Shown here: in pieces, positions 29,652 through 42,254 of the stretch | Layout: each line of letters opens with the position of its first letter | Position numbering within the stretch: position 1 is the stretch's first letter | Origin: Oasisia sp. SBJ-2009 | Lineage: Eukaryota; Annelida; Polychaeta; Sabellida; Siboglinidae | Reading direction: 5' to 3' | Length of the DNA stretch: 64,000 nucleotides | Assembly: GCA_964017155.1 (NCBI GenBank) | Contig: OZ024858.1 | Location: 26,949,687-27,013,686 of the forward strand | The notes under the pieces: model-generated | Told to the model about the DNA's origin: nothing | Seen by the model: only the letters and a program-made list of their open reading frames with translations | Databases searched by the model: none | Made by a program: the position numbers and the translations under genes

Positions 29652-30763
29652 TGCTACTCTCACACAGTGGCGAATATATGGCGAATGGGCTTACGAATGC
29701 AATTCGCCACCAATTCGCAATGATCACAAAGTGCTCGCAAGACATTCGTAGGTGTTCGTAAGCATTCGCGGTCGTTCCTGGCGTGTTGCGAATATTAGGA
29801 ACATGCTCCTAATATTCGCCAGGAAAGCATATTCTTATTGTTTTCGCAACATTTTCGTAAGCAATCGCAAGACATTCTTATTGATGGCAAGGTATTTATA
29901 GTGATCGTAAGACATTTGTAAGGATTTGCTAGCATTCATCCATACGAAGCTGTACTTCAACAGCTCAGCAGGATCAGTCCCATGGCAGGACAACATGGTG
30001 TAAGAAGTCTTCAACAAACTAAACACAATATATTTGTTTTGGGCACCTATTATATTATTGGACTGGGACATTTTAGGACTGAAATATATTTTATGAATTT
30101 AATGTATTTAAAATATATATATATACATAATTTGTGGCTTATTATATGTTGGGACTTAATGTTTAATGTTGTAATGTTTTTAATTTGTAATGCTTTTAGG
30201 GACTATGTATTTTAACAATTATATAATAAAACAAACAAATAAAAGTTCAATTACGAACAAATAACAGTCATTATTTATTTTATGCAAATAAAAGTTCTAA
30301 AACAAATAAGTAAAAGTTCAATTAAGAACAAATAACAGTCTGGAATCCAGATTGCGACTGTAAAACTGTCAAAATAAATAATATGAATAAAACAATCTTG
30401 ACTATTCAAGATAGCCTGGCGAATAAAAGTGACACAGCGAAACATTGGCAAGGGGTTTCGTTGTGTATTCGTTTCATTCGTAAGGCGTTCGCAAGCATTC
30501 GCAAAATTCGCAAAGGCATTCGTAAGTATTCTTAACATTCGCAATGGATTCACAAGAAATTCGGCAAATTGATTGTTAAGTAATCGTAAGCTTCGTAAGA
30601 AATTCGCAAGGATTCGTAAGAAATTCGCAAGCATTCGTAACCATTTGTAAGGCTTCACTTGTTTCAGTAATTATCCTGGGCAATCGTATCGTTTTTGGCG
30701 AATTTGCCGCGAATATCAAATTTTTACATTCGCAAGGATATTCGCCACTGTTTGAGAGTAGCA
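29652..30763. mobile_element. PIF/Harbinger-like non-autonomous transposon
   Basis: This 1,112-bp element is flanked by TAA on both sides (29,649-29,651 and 30,764-30,766). Its inverted ends begin TGCTACTCTCA and continue to ACAGTGGCGAATAT, with one mismatch in about 26 bases. A 3-bp TWA-type duplication is the Harbinger hallmark. Both subterminal regions (about 29,670-29,940 and 30,470-30,740) are arrays of CATTCGTAAG, TTCGCAAG and similar words. The centre is AT-rich and has no transposase frame. Confidence 0.78.
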
Positions 30764-30766
30764 TAA

Positions 30767-31140
30767 AAAAAAACAGCGAACAATATAGAATATGTATACT
30801 AGCTACTCCTGTTAAGCAGATGATTACATTTATACAATAAACCTATACTTTAAGAAAGCTTTATTTTACATATTTAATATATGATTATTCCAGTTAAGTA
30901 AAGTCATCAACGTACACTCTAAAGAATGTTATGACTCTCACTCTTAATAGTAACATTCGTATATGTATCTATTTACCCTATTTTTATCAATTATTTTAAT
31001 CACTTATTCAATTTGTTTTCATGACCTATTCATTAATTTTTATTTATTTATTTATTTGTATTACCAACATTTTTATTCTTTTACTTATACCCCACTATTG
31101 CTTTACTTGTATTTTATGTACTGTATTTTTTTATTTGTTT
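30767..31140. other. AT-rich sequence without genes
   Basis: Low-complexity AT-rich sequence with TTTATTTATTTATTTG-type runs. Confidence 0.5.
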
Positions 31141-31143
31141 TTA

Positions 31144-31270
31144 TATATTTAAATTGTATTTTATGTATACATATGGACTTTGTCTGAAAAAACATATATA
31201 TATATATATATATGTTTTTCCCCAGACAAAGTCCATATGTATACATAAAATATAATTTTAAATAAAACAC
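31144..31270. repeat. Near-perfect hairpin with AT loop
   Basis: The arm TTTATGTATACATATGGACT, TTGTCTG recurs inverted as CAGACAAAGTCCATATGTAT, with a TA repeat as loop. Arms are about 55 bp. Confidence 0.85.
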
Positions 31271-31278
31271 ACACATAT

Positions 31279-31332
31279 AATATATATATATATATATATA
31301 CATCTCTACGGTATATATATATATACCGTAGA

Positions 31333-31368
<36 letters not shown>

Positions 31369-31398
31369 TCTACGGTATATATATATATATATATATAT

Positions 31399-31487
<89 letters not shown>

Positions 31488-31500
31488 CATCTCTACTGAG
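31279..31500. repeat. (TA)n microsatellite with embedded CATCTCTACGG palindromes
   Basis: TA tracts are punctuated by CATCTCTACGGTATATATAT and its complement three to four times. Reverse slippage or template switching between palindromic blocks is likely. Confidence 0.88.
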
Positions 31501-31504
31501 CATA

Positions 31505-33300
31505 CGCTTTCCAAATAGTATGACATTATTTTTGATATGTTTAGTGTTAACCTATTGATTGCAAACCAGGGATACATCTTGTCCAGTACATTGCACATAA
31601 TTACTTAGTTTTCTGAGTGATCACTATCGGAACAATTTTCGTATCATCTGTTTAGAGAATATGTTTGACAAGTATAGATGTGTTGCATATATCATTCACG
31701 TACATAATAAACAGCTTGGGGCCTAATATCGAATGTTGGGGCACACGACACGATACATTGCGTATAATAGACTTGCAGGTATCAATTGACACACATTGGC
31801 TTCTGTTTGCTAGATAGCTAGTTATAGCCATTTACACGCAACATCGCGGATACCAAGAAATTGCATTGTTTTTATATAATAGTTTGTGATCAACCGTGGC
31901 GAATCCTTTCTTAAATCTATGAAGACACCTACATAATTTTTTTTGCATCTAGTGATTGACGTAATCCATTAATTAAATCTACTAATGCATGTTGGCATAG
32001 TTGGACGAAATCCATATTGACTTGGGCTTAACAATTTAGTTTTATTAATAAAACTATCTAAGCGAGCATTAATTGTTTTCTAGAATTGTCGAGAATTGTG
32101 GTAGCTGTGAAATAGGTATATGCTTATTGCTCGCGTGCTTATCCCCAGACTTAAAAAGTGGGACAACCTTTGCTATTTTCATGTTTTTTTAGGAAAGATT
32201 CCCATACTGAAGGATAGTTTGTAAATATAAGTAATTGATTTCGCAATAAAATCAATAAGCTTTTTGATTACTTTCATACTTATATCTTCATAATCAGTTG
32301 ATGTCTTACTTTCCCATAATCGTACAACTCCAATAACCCCCTCTTCGCTAACAGGCGTTAGAAACAAATCGGGATTATTCCTGTGCTTTAGGTAGTCATA
32401 AATTGTAACGTTTGCTGGTACAGTTAAATATCTTTCGATAATTTCGAGCCAATGTTTGTTAAAAAAAATATTTGAACATATTTGCTGTATCTTTCTATTA
32501 CTAGCTGTTACACCATTATTTCCAAGGTGGTCAGGATAGTAATACCCTGCGTGAGGTGTTCCCATTACCTGTATTAATATTTCCCAGGTACCAGCAACAT
32601 TGTTTTTTTTCCTCAAGAAGATGGTTAAAATACTGGTTTTAGGATATTAGTTAATTTATGTTTTCATAGTTGGTTTCCGAGTTAATTGATCGGCGCGATA
32701 AAAATGTTTTAAATAATTTATTATTCTTCATACATGCATTTTTCAAGGCGTTTTTAAAGTAAGCCAATAATTTTTCATATTCATGTTAGCTATTTTAGGT
32801 TGGCTGTGTTTTAGTGGACAATATTCGTTGTATATTTTGTTAAAGGTGTTTAGAAAAAATCATAAGCTAGATTAGTATCTTCATTATTGTGTTAACAATG
32901 TTTGGTTAAGTTACTTAAGTTATTGAATCGATAAAACAAACATTCCGTGGTACCGCAAAACCATAATAAATTTGTACCAGGGCACCTGCACACCCAACTG
33001 ACTAATGCGGTTTTGTTGCGGTTACTTCTAAATCCAACAGTTACTCATTCAAGTACATCGTCACTTACCGTCAAGTTGGTTGCACAAATTCTGCCATTAA
33101 GCTTCACCTTAATATACACAGCCACACCGCCACCTCGTTTGTTATCCCTGACTTCGTAGAATTTATTTTCCAAAACGTTGGACCGATAAGAGAAGTCTTG
33201 AATATAGACATCCCTATATAACATTATGTCCCAGTTAATTGTCCTCAGTTCCCTCGGGGCCATCCTCCTAATTTTACGGGATTGTGGGCCTTTTGTTGGA
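31505..33300 (-). pseudogene. CR1/Jockey-type LINE remnant with endonuclease and RT pieces
   Basis: The minus strand carries an endonuclease piece (33,263-33,045) with NWDIMLYRDVY and NKRGGGVAVYIKVKLNG, a pre-RT and early-RT region (32,616-32,179) with FLTPVSEEGVIGVVRLWESK and KKLIDFIAKSITYIYKLSFS, and RT pieces near 31,690-31,750 and 31,500-31,598 ([13 protein letters not shown]). Many stops and gaps separate the pieces. Confidence 0.82.
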
Positions 33301-33793
33301 ATTTTATATGTAGACGTCTATGGACATGATGATTGTCTTAAGTAATATATTATGTATTTATCCTTGGAAAAGAAACACAGAAACGTGTCAGGACAACAGG
33401 GTTGGTCCGTTTCAAAATTGATAAGCCAGCAATATATGGTGTGAATGTGATGGTACGAATTGTATCAAACAATACAATATGTCCTATGTCCTAGATGCAA
33501 CACTAACTCGTACTACCAACTTACCCATGGCAAATGTTTTACGATAGGCTTCGCACTATGATTCGAGTATGAACAGACACGTCGGAAGGCACGAACCAGG
33601 ACAAATGTCGTGACTTCCTTGGTCGTGTCTCGTGGTATGACACATTTAAATGCATGAACAGCAACGCCCTCTTGTGGTGACATTATCATTCACACACTTT
33701 CTATCGGAAACGAAAACTCATTCGCCTCGATCGTTACGTGTATGCAGTGCTAGGATCTTGCATTGGAGTGGGCCATTCGATAGATAACCAAGT

Positions 33794-33800
<7 letters not shown>
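33301..33800. other. No gene seen
   Basis: Intergenic sequence without recognised features, ahead of a GT/GTGC microsatellite. Confidence 0.4.
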
Positions 33801-33972
<172 letters not shown>

Positions 33973-33984
33973 TAATCAAAATCA

Positions 33985-34450
33985 TAATCGTGGCATTTAT
34001 ATAGGTAAGTCTGTAGTTTTACTTTAAAAGCAGCAATGGTAATAATGTTAATATCAGACGCTGCGCTAGCGCATTCCATAGACTTGGGGCTGCCACGATG
34101 AAAGCTCTGCCACCCAACTGACGCCTTGTCAATGGTACGTACACACAATAAATTGTGTTCGCTGGAGAGCAGCAACCTAACCGGCTGGCATCGGCTTATA
34201 CATTATTCCTTGTATCCAGGTGCTTTACCAGTCAGAGCTCGATGTGTGAGTCGCAGGATCTTGAATTACACTCGAACTGATGTTGGCAGCCAGTGCAACT
34301 TCATCAGCAGCGGTGTAGCATGGCTATATTTCATGTCGCCGTCGATCAAGCGGGCTGCTCAGTTCTGCATTTTCTGGAGTCGTTGTATTTGCTTGAGAGG
34401 CAGTGGATAAAGTATAGTGCATTGTTAACATCAAGTCGACTTTTCACAAA
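33985..34450 (-). mobile_element. LINE 3' tail fragment
   Basis: The minus strand, with stops, reads FECNSRSCDSHIEL, LVKHLDTRNNV and then, with frameshifts, GGRAFIVAAPSLWNAL and AFKVKLQTYLYKCHDYDFDY. The GGRAF..AAP.LWN.L and FK..L.TYLY signatures mark the end of a LINE RT. The (GTGC)n microsatellite abuts its 3' end. Confidence 0.75.
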
Positions 34451-34539
34451 TTCGTGTATGACTTGCTCTGTCGCTGCTGCTGTCAGATACTGTCTGATCA
34501 TCGATATGTTGCGGAGGTGAAATATTGCCGATGTGTGTA

Positions 34540-34690
34540 CATCAGCCACATGTGTGTGCGTGCGCGCGCGTGTGTACATCAGTCACATGTGTGTGCGTGC
34601 GCGAGTGTCTGTGTGAGTGAGTGTGTGTGTGCGTGTGTGTGCGTGCGCGCGCGCGTGTGTGAGTGAGTGAGTGAATGTGTTTGTGTGTCT
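34540..34690 (+). repeat. TG/CG-rich simple repeat
   Basis: A compound tract of GTGTGTGC, GTGCGCGC and GAGTGAGTGA; ACATCAG.CACATGTGTGTGC occurs twice at its start. Confidence 0.85.
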
Positions 34691-34812
34691 TTGTTAACAT
34701 CAAAGCTTCCCGAAATATAATTATTCCAAAGGGCAACCCTTTAAAATAAGTCAGCCTGATCCTGAAAAGTGTAGCAAAACCTAGATCGCCATAATTTGAC
34801 GCGAACAATTAA

Positions 34813-35845
34813 CCCATTAGACCCCACGCGTCCGAAAGCGTCCGGGTCGCTCCTCCCCAGAGCGCCCGAAAGCGTCCGACACGGAAAAAGCCTCTAGCGG
34901 TGGCACCATCTTGCGGATACTTATGAGACTAATTCCCACTGATTCCTTGATATCTTAGCTATGAATCCTGGGTAATTTTGACATGGGTTCACATTGAAAA
35001 AATTCGAGTTTTTCGTGATTGAAGTTCATCATCTGTGGATCTCCAAAAATGGCGGCGTCTTGGACATCGTAGCTGTTTACTACTGATTAAGTTTGTGCTT
35101 ATATATCGTTGGATTTGGACACTTCTGGCATTGAACTGAAGGTAAGTTTACATTACGTTCGAAATACACCTGAATGAGCGATAAAATGAATGATCGGAGC
35201 TTTGTTTATGTTTCGTTGTCCAAGTTGGGTGAACACCAGTCGGGTTTTTAGCACCGAAACTGTTGATTATGTCGTGATATATGACAATTAGGTGTTTTAT
35301 TATAACAAATCATTAGGTGACATTGTCAATTTTCGTAATGGTTGACATTTCGTTGTTTCAGGTTTCAAAATGCCAGTGATCCACGATGTCAACATACACA
35401 TTGGCATGACACAGACGTCACATATAGGATGATGACAACCAAGATAGAAGTCTTGCAAAGTTGTGTTTCCTGTCCATATTCAGAAAAAATGAACTGATTT
35501 ATATAGTACTATGTCTAAACAAGGCAGAGCATGTGCAAATAGAACAATTATAATACATTTTATGTGAATAAAACGTGATATTCTACTATATTGTTGTCCA
35601 GAATAGTAATGTTCTATGTTTGTCACCTTCATATTACAATATATTATTTTACAACATACACCATAATTACACCATTTTAAAGATAATTAAATGAACATCA
35701 AAATAAACACAACTTGCAATTATAGAAAATCAGTAGTTTTGAAGATACAGCTTAAAATGTGCAAGCACCCCGAATTGGTGAAATCAGTGGCTACAGCTTG
35801 GGGAACAGGAGCACAAGTCAATTTAAACGGCTGGGGTCTAATGGG
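34813..35845. mobile_element. piggyBac-like transposon, non-autonomous (copy B only)
   Basis: This 1,033-bp element is flanked by TTAA (34,809-34,812 and 35,846-35,849) with a perfect 14-bp terminal repeat, CCCATTAGACCCCA. Copy A has the empty site (GAAAAATTAAAATAAGC, 1,691-1,707). Its ends differ from those of the element at 12,914, so this is a second family. An intron-like GGTAAGTTTAC (about 35,141) and TTTCAG (about 35,361) precede ATGCCAGTGATCCACGATG, which could be a relic of a spliced transposase 5' end; it stops after 20 codons. Confidence 0.9.
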
Positions 35846-36404
35846 TTAAAATAAGCAGATCGAAAGGTGCGCTAAATATATAGCGACCATAGTTTTAGAG
35901 TCTATATGTTTGCTTACTTATTTATTTTTGATAAGTGGTGATTTTCAAAACATTATTACAGTTAGTGGCAATTTATTTGCAATCTTGTAGGAGCGCATAT
36001 GTATATTTGCCTAATTAAAAATATTCAAATTTGCATTTGAATCTGCAGACTTTTACCCAGCAGTTGCTTTTGGAGAACTTGCATTTCCATTTAAATGCAA
36101 TCGCTTGAACATTGCGCTTTGAATCGTTTCAAACATCTGTATGTCAATGCTTAATTTGACTCGTATTTGAACTGTAGAAGTCGCTTTCACATCGTACCAA
36201 AGCAAACGTCTATAGGGCAGGCATTCTTACAAACGTGTATAGGGCTAACATTCGTACAGAGACATGTATCTATGGTTCGATATGTAGGATATGATGCAAC
36301 AGTCACTATTTCATAATCACAGATATTTAGACAAGCTTTGATGCTGGAATAATAACAAACACATCAGGAGTTGGGCAGTACTCAACTAGTCCTCAACCAA
36401 GCCC

Positions 36405-37785
36405 AAAATCAAAGCTTAAAAAAGTTACTCCAATATCCTTTACTGTTTCTGCTTTATTAATTGTTTTCTGATCTTTACCCATTGTATATCCATCATTTCT
36501 TATGGAGGAACGTCCAATTCGCATGTTACAACATTTATCAGGATGAAATTTCAATAGTGATGTTTCTGTCCATTTCTCCGCAGAGGTGAGATCTTTTTGT
36601 AGGTTGTTACAGCTCTCTTCATTATAAATAGGATTAAAAAGTGTCATATCATCTGCAAATAAGAAAATATGAGAGTTTTTTTATAACATCAGGTAGATCA
36701 TTTATGAAGATAACAAAAAGAAGAGGGCCGATCACGGATCCTTGTGGTATTCCACTGATCACTTCCTTCCAGTTAGAAAATATGTTGTTAATTCGTATTC
36801 TTTGTTTTCTATGTTCAAGCAGATCTATGATCCAGTTAATTATGTTACCCTTTATTCCATAGCTCTGGATTTTTTTATAAGTTTTGCATGTGGGACCTTG
36901 TCAAATGCTTTCATAAAATCGCAATACATTACATCAATACAGCCTCCATTGTCCAGCGTTTCTGTCCATGTGTCTAATACCATTAATAGCTGAAGTACTG
37001 TTGAACGGCCCTTTACAAAACCAAACTGATATTTACTCAATATCTCATTTTCTTTCATATGTACAGTGATGGTGTCTCTAATTATTTCTTCCATTATCTT
37101 ACCCACTACACTTGTTATACTGACAGGTCGGTAATTTTGTGGTAATGTTTTACTTCCTTTCTTATGGAATGGAGATATGTTTGCCTGTTTCCATTCTTTG
37201 GGTAGTTTGCCTGTTGTTAGAGATGTGCTAAAAATAGTTGATAGTGGAATATTGATGCAGTCTGCTAATTTATTTAAGATCCTGGGGTGAATGCCATCAG
37301 GTCCAGGTGATTTAAATGTTTTTAGTTTTTTTTGGTTTTGCTAGCTGCCACTACTGATGGTTTAATAGCACATGTTTCAACGGTATTATAACCTCTTATA
37401 GGTTCCTCAGGAGTATTCTCTTGTGGTTCTCTTGTAAATACCGAAGAGGAGTAATCAGCCAACAGTTCTGCTTTTTCAGAGTCTGAGTTTGTTAAGTCAT
37501 CTTTCGAATCACTTTTTATTAAGTTGGGTATACCCGTTCTTGTCTTCATTTTTGCCTGGGCGTATTGCCAACATTTCTTAGGATGCTCTTTTATTTGGCT
37601 AATGATACTTTTTTCATATATTTTTTGTGCCTTTCTTGTTAACCTCCTAACCTGATTGCGTAATCTGCAGTATTCCTGGTAAGCTTGGACATCTCTAGTT
37701 AGAAGATGTTTCTTCCAGTCTATTTTTTCTTCTGATTTTAGCTCTTATTTTTTACATTTAGTGGTACTGGGTATTTTTTTGTTCT
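36405..37785 (-). pseudogene. CR1-type LINE, inverted 5' portion
   Basis: Minus-strand pieces from right to left follow the protein order: pre-RT (37,549-37,322, with NSDSEKAELLADYSSSVF), RT (37,106-36,852, with YQFGFVKGRSTVLQLLMVLD and MYCDFMKAFDKVPHAKL), and thumb (36,647-36,393, with NNLQKDLTSAEKWTETSLLK and AETVKDIGVTF). The 3' remainder of what looks like the same element follows in the opposite orientation at 37,805. Confidence 0.85.
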
Positions 37786-37804
37786 TTCTGACATCACCTT
37801 TTTA

Positions 37805-38195
37805 GGTATACACCGTATAATAAGATTAAACCTACCAACTCTTTCATACCGTCGTCTTATGGGAGACATGATAGAAATTTACAAAATATTAACTTGGAAA
37901 TATGACTCTACTGTTACATCAAATTTTTTTACATTAAGGGATAATGATTCAATAACGAGAGGGCACAACCTAAAAATATTTAAAGAAAGATGCCGATTAC
38001 ACATCCGAAAAAAATAATTTGTATACCGATCTACTGATGTATGGAATAGTCTGCCACAGTCTGTGGTAGATGCTCCATCAGTACTATCATTTGAAGGTAA
38101 ACTTGATAAACTATGGAAAAATCACCCTATAAAAAATGATTTTACTGCACCACCTCTACTATGGACTGTGTCACCTTTAGACGCATGCGCACAGT
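37805..38195 (+). pseudogene. CR1-type LINE, 3' portion in direct orientation
   Basis: The plus strand reads RRLMGDMIEIYKILTWKYDS, FFTLRDNDSITRGHNLKIFK, ERCRLHIRK and, after one stop, YRSTDVWNSLPQSVVDAPSV: the usual CR1 C-terminus with RGH..K......R...F..R....WN.LP..VV. About 70 residues between this and the inverted portion are missing. Confidence 0.85.
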
Positions 38196-38639
38196 CCCAT
38201 AACAATGATCAAGACAGAGCTGGCACAAGAGGCAGGAATGCCTAAATCAGCCAGAAAATGACCTGTAAGAACCTATTCGGGGTTGCGTTTTGACGTCATG
38301 AATAAATTAAACGCACATGGCGGTTTGTTTGTAGGGCAGAATTTTAAGCGGCTGCTGCAGCAGGCGCTCACATGTAAACCGGGCGGTGTGCCGTTGTCCA
38401 CAAGTTCATACCCGGTGGTCACGCCCATGAAAATGCAATTGTTCACTTGTTATACTTTATCAGCAAATGTAGATGGCCTGTCAGTGTGGATACTTCCCAT
38501 ATGCTGGAATATTGGAGCAGATAAGCCTAAGGGTCATTGCGTGAAGTCGTTTGTGTCAACTAGGGTCTAGGTAGCTATCCATCGCATGCATTGCATGGAT
38601 GTCCAAAGTCAAAGAGCACATAGTCCAGTTCCTTGTGTA

Positions 38640-39234
38640 ATTTTGTTCAAATTGTTTGGAGATTTGCAAAACTATACATTTTTGGAAAGATTAGGACATA
38701 CTGAACCTGAAAAGTAATGTTTACATTTTTTCTAAACACTCTATGGCGGCCATCTTGGATTTTCAAAATGGCGACTATGTTTTGCTCACATTTTGCAATA
38801 TCTCGGCTTCTAAGCATCTTAGGCTTTTGATTTTGGTGTCTAAATATACATTTTCAGAGACAAGGAATCTAATGAGACAACTTTCAATGCACTGCATTTA
38901 ATGCAAGACAGTATAAATCACAATGTTTATTAAAAAAATGACCAAAATGTACTTCTAGTCTAGTTCACTATGTACAGATTAAACTTTTCGTTCACATTTT
39001 TTGGAGATTTGCAAAACTATATATTTTTGGAAAGTTTAGAACCTACTATACCTGAAAAGTAATGTTTACATTTTTTCTAAACTCTATGGCGGCCATCTTG
39101 GATTTTCAAAATGGCGACTATATTTTGCTCACATTTTGCAACATCTCGGCTTCTAAGCATCTTAGGCTTTTGATTTTGGTGTCTAAACATACATTTTCGA
39201 GACAAGGAATTTAAATGGGACAACTTATAATGAG

Positions 39235-39240
<6 letters not shown>
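38640..39240 (+). repeat. Direct repeat of the leader of the unnamed element
   Basis: About 250 bp at 38,650-38,900 recurs at 38,995-39,225, both containing GGAGATTTGCAAAACTATA, GGCGGCCATCTTGGATTTTC and TCGGCTTCTAAGCATCTTAG. The second unit is itself the inverted partner of 41,975-42,210. Confidence 0.88.
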
Positions 39241-39302
<62 letters not shown>

Positions 39303-39648
39303 ATTGACACTATTTTGGAAATGTTGTAAAAAATACATAAATTCTAAGTAACAACCTGAGACTCAAATGGTAAATATTAGCCAACTTTTCGAGCATTGCA
39401 AATAGTCTAGTTATTAAAATAATTGTTGTCTAGTGACTCTAGTCTTATAATTACATGTATTATTAAAACATTGTTGTTGTTTCAGAGAGACATGAAGTCG
39501 ACCACGAATGAGGTCCCCAAACTTACTGGTGGACGGCCGTGCCAAACCACCGGCTATAAACTGTGTGTTGTGTGTCAAAAAGAAGCCGAACCTTTAGTGT
39601 TGCCACCAAGATTAACGTCATACCACAACCTCCTAGAAGCAGTGAAGG
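38951..39648 (+). repeat. Inverted copy of the 5' end of the unnamed element
   Basis: About 700 bp here match 41,590-42,245 in inverted orientation (roughly 90% or better by eye), from GTCTAGTTCACTATGT through a splice-acceptor-like TTGTTTCAG into a coding start MKSTTNEVPKLTGGRPCQTT and CVVCQKEAEPLV. The match ends inside the coding frame at about 39,648 (GTGAAGGAG), where the opposite-strand gene middle begins. A (TA)n tract at 39,238-39,298 interrupts it. Confidence 0.88.
39238..39298. repeat. (TA)30 microsatellite
   Basis: A pure TA tract inside the inverted 5' copy. The partner at about 41,955 has only TATATATA. Confidence 0.93.
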
Positions 39649-41767
39649 AGCATCCACCAGCTGAACTGCTTTCGCGTATAGGGCCATGTCATAGGTTATG
39701 ACAGTGATGTACTCTTCTCCAACTGTCAACTCCTTTAACTGATGTACCTGCTTCATCACTGTTTGCAGAGTTGACCACTCGTGTGCCACTTTTGGGAGTA
39801 GGGGGCAGGGCACCAACCTCGGTCAGTGGCTTGCTTGTTGACACTAAGGAGTTGTAGCCAGCCCAACCTGGAATTTGGCTTGATCTTTCATCCTTCATCC
39901 TGGAAAGAGTTGAGGCGACAACCCATCCAAATTGTGTAAGTTGATAGCTATCTGCTACACCAGAGTTGTTGATGCTGAACTCCCTCGCCCGCTGCTGCGA
40001 TGCAGTTGCTTTTGGCTTCTCACACGGTAGCATGGGTGTATGGCATGGAGTCACCAAGAGACTCTCTGACTTTGTGTCACCAATGCGTAGAGAGAGGGTT
40101 GTGATTGGTTCACCAGGTGCATCAGCCTTCTGGTAGATGGCAGTGACTGTCCCATGTGTTGTACCCTTGCCATCACCAGTGTCCTCAGCAAAGTCTGTAT
40201 TGTCTGAGGCAAAGAACATAAACGTGCCCTTCTTCAAGAAAGGTGGCACATACAGCCCCTGGCACTGCTTTGTGTTCTCCACTACAGCATTGGCAAGGGC
40301 TGTTTCCATGATGAGGGTACGGCTGTAGGACGCACAGTGACCCTGTTCATTGAGGAGATTCATAACTTTCTTGTGTCTTGTGTCGTGATGGATGGTCAAG
40401 GCCAATCCCAGTACTTGGGGGTTTTCCCTAGCTTGTTGAGACCGGAATCCAGCACCCTCGTCACTCGGTTTGTACGTGACTTGCATCATGGATTTGAAAC
40501 CAAACATCAGGATTTGGCTCAGGGTTAGTGCACCCCTGTCAACAATAGTTGTCCGCACTTCTGTTTGCAGTTTGTCTGCAGGTCCCGCCATTATCCAGTG
40601 GATCATGGTATACAGTTCCACCGGTATATCTTCCAGGGTACTGATTACTACTATGGAACTGGACGTCTTCACTGTCTTGGTGAACTGCTCAATTCGTTGG
40701 CGAAGGAGTCTGGCTGATTGGTAGAGGTTTTTCATGCTTTCAGTGTCATCTGCAGTTCTGATAGCAGTCTGGAGCATGTCTGCATCACAGGCCTCTGGAC
40801 AGTACAAGACTTCGCATGTTTCTCTGTCGGACTAATGTTACGTGTGGTAATTCAGAAAGGATTCTGTCTTTCAACCATTGCCTGGTGAAGGCAGGTGAAT
40901 GATTTTCCAGGGCCTCTGTTCCACCCAAATGTAGCATGCTGACATATGTGTTTTCGATGTCTTGGATTGAGAGGTATGCTCCATCTCTGGTCTGTGTATC
41001 TATGATGTTCAGCAGTTCAACGAAGCTGGATCCTTGTGTGGGACTTTGTTTTGTCTTGGGTGCTTGGTTAGTTGGTGTCATCCCGCAGAATGTGGAACAT
41101 GTGTTTGGTCCAGCAAACTTTGTGATACTGGATATCCATAGCATGGGCATCACCATTATAAATGCAAGTACTGTATCTAGTTTTTAGTTCTGGATCTGAA
41201 GACGCTTTCACTGCTTGCTTTAGTGATTGTCCGGCATTCCCTGTTCTGACAGTGAAGAGTTTCTGGTCATTGTCTGTCTGGCAAAAGAAACACATGTCCT
41301 TGTTCAAATGTTGTGTTGATGATCGGGTATATGGTGCAGCTGAGCCAGTCACGTTATTCACGTCATCAGCACTTCTTGATCTGCGACCTTTCACCCTGGG
41401 AGTGTGTGACCCAGTAGACATGGAGTGTTGCTGTCGGTCTCTTGCACGCTCTCTCTGGACTGTGTTCGTCATCCTAGCAAGTACGATGCCAAACAGCATT
41501 CTCTCTTTGCAGTGTTTCTGCTATGCAGTCTTTAAGCCGTTTCTGCACTGGAACACAATCGGTATCATGCAAGCTGGCTCGCTCCTTCACTGTCTCTATG
41601 AGGTTGTGGTATGACGTTAATCTTGGATGCAACACTAAAGGTTCGGCTTCTTTTTGACACACAACACACAGTTTATACTCAGTGGTTTGGCATGGCCGTC
41701 CACCAGTAAGTTTGGGGACCCCATTCGTGGTCGACTCCATGTCTCTCAGAGCCTGAAACAACAACAA
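39649..41767 (-). pseudogene. Broken gene of an unnamed, probably transposon-borne family
   Basis: The minus strand starts at MESTTNGVPKLTGGRPCQTT (41,729), just after a TTGTTTCAG acceptor. Order: Cys motif CVVCQKE (near 41,660); AVWHRTC (41,475); second Cys block CFFCQTDNDQKLFTVRTGN with YHKVCW (41,290-41,100); a linker; and a 372-codon core (40,807-39,689) with LNEQGHCASYSRTL, FASDNTDFAEDTGDGKGTTH and QIPGWAGYNSL; then EEYITVITYDMALYAKAVQL (39,720-39,660). Four frameshifts (about 41,475, 41,070, 40,820 and 39,810) break it, and the C-terminus is cut off by the inverted 5' copy. I recall similar Cys-rich proteins with a DN.D....T..G.GT.H core as multicopy unnamed proteins in cnidarians, molluscs and lancelets. 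A DDE-type transposase is a guess. Confidence 0.75.
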
Positions 41768-42254
41768 TGGGACACTGGATTCTAGACAACAATGATTTTA
41801 ATAATACATGTAATCATTAGACTAGACAACAATGATTTTAATAACTAGACTATTTTCAATGCTCGAAAAGATGGCTAATATTTACCATTTGAGCCTCATG
41901 TTGTTCCTTAGAATTTATGTATTTTTTTCCAAAATTTCCAAAATAGTGTCATGCATTATATATAGCTCATTATAAGTTGTCCCATTAGATTCCTTGTCTC
42001 GAAAATGTATGTTTAGACACCAAAATCAAAAACCTAAGATGCTTAGAAGCCGAGATATTGCAAAATGTTAGCAAAAAATAGTCGCCATTTTCAAATTCCA
42101 AGATGGCCGCCCTGGTGTTTAGAAAAATGTAAACATTACTTTTCAGGTTCAGTAGGTTCTAAACTTTCAAAAAATGTATAGTTTTGCAAATCTCCCAAAA
42201 ATTTGAACGAAACGATTATTCGTGACATAGTGAACTGGACTAACACCAGGATTT

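Noticed and set aside
39077..40724. Plus-strand open frames over the unnamed element
   Set aside because: Shadows of the minus-strand gene, except the short inverted first exon at 39,492-39,648, which is reported.
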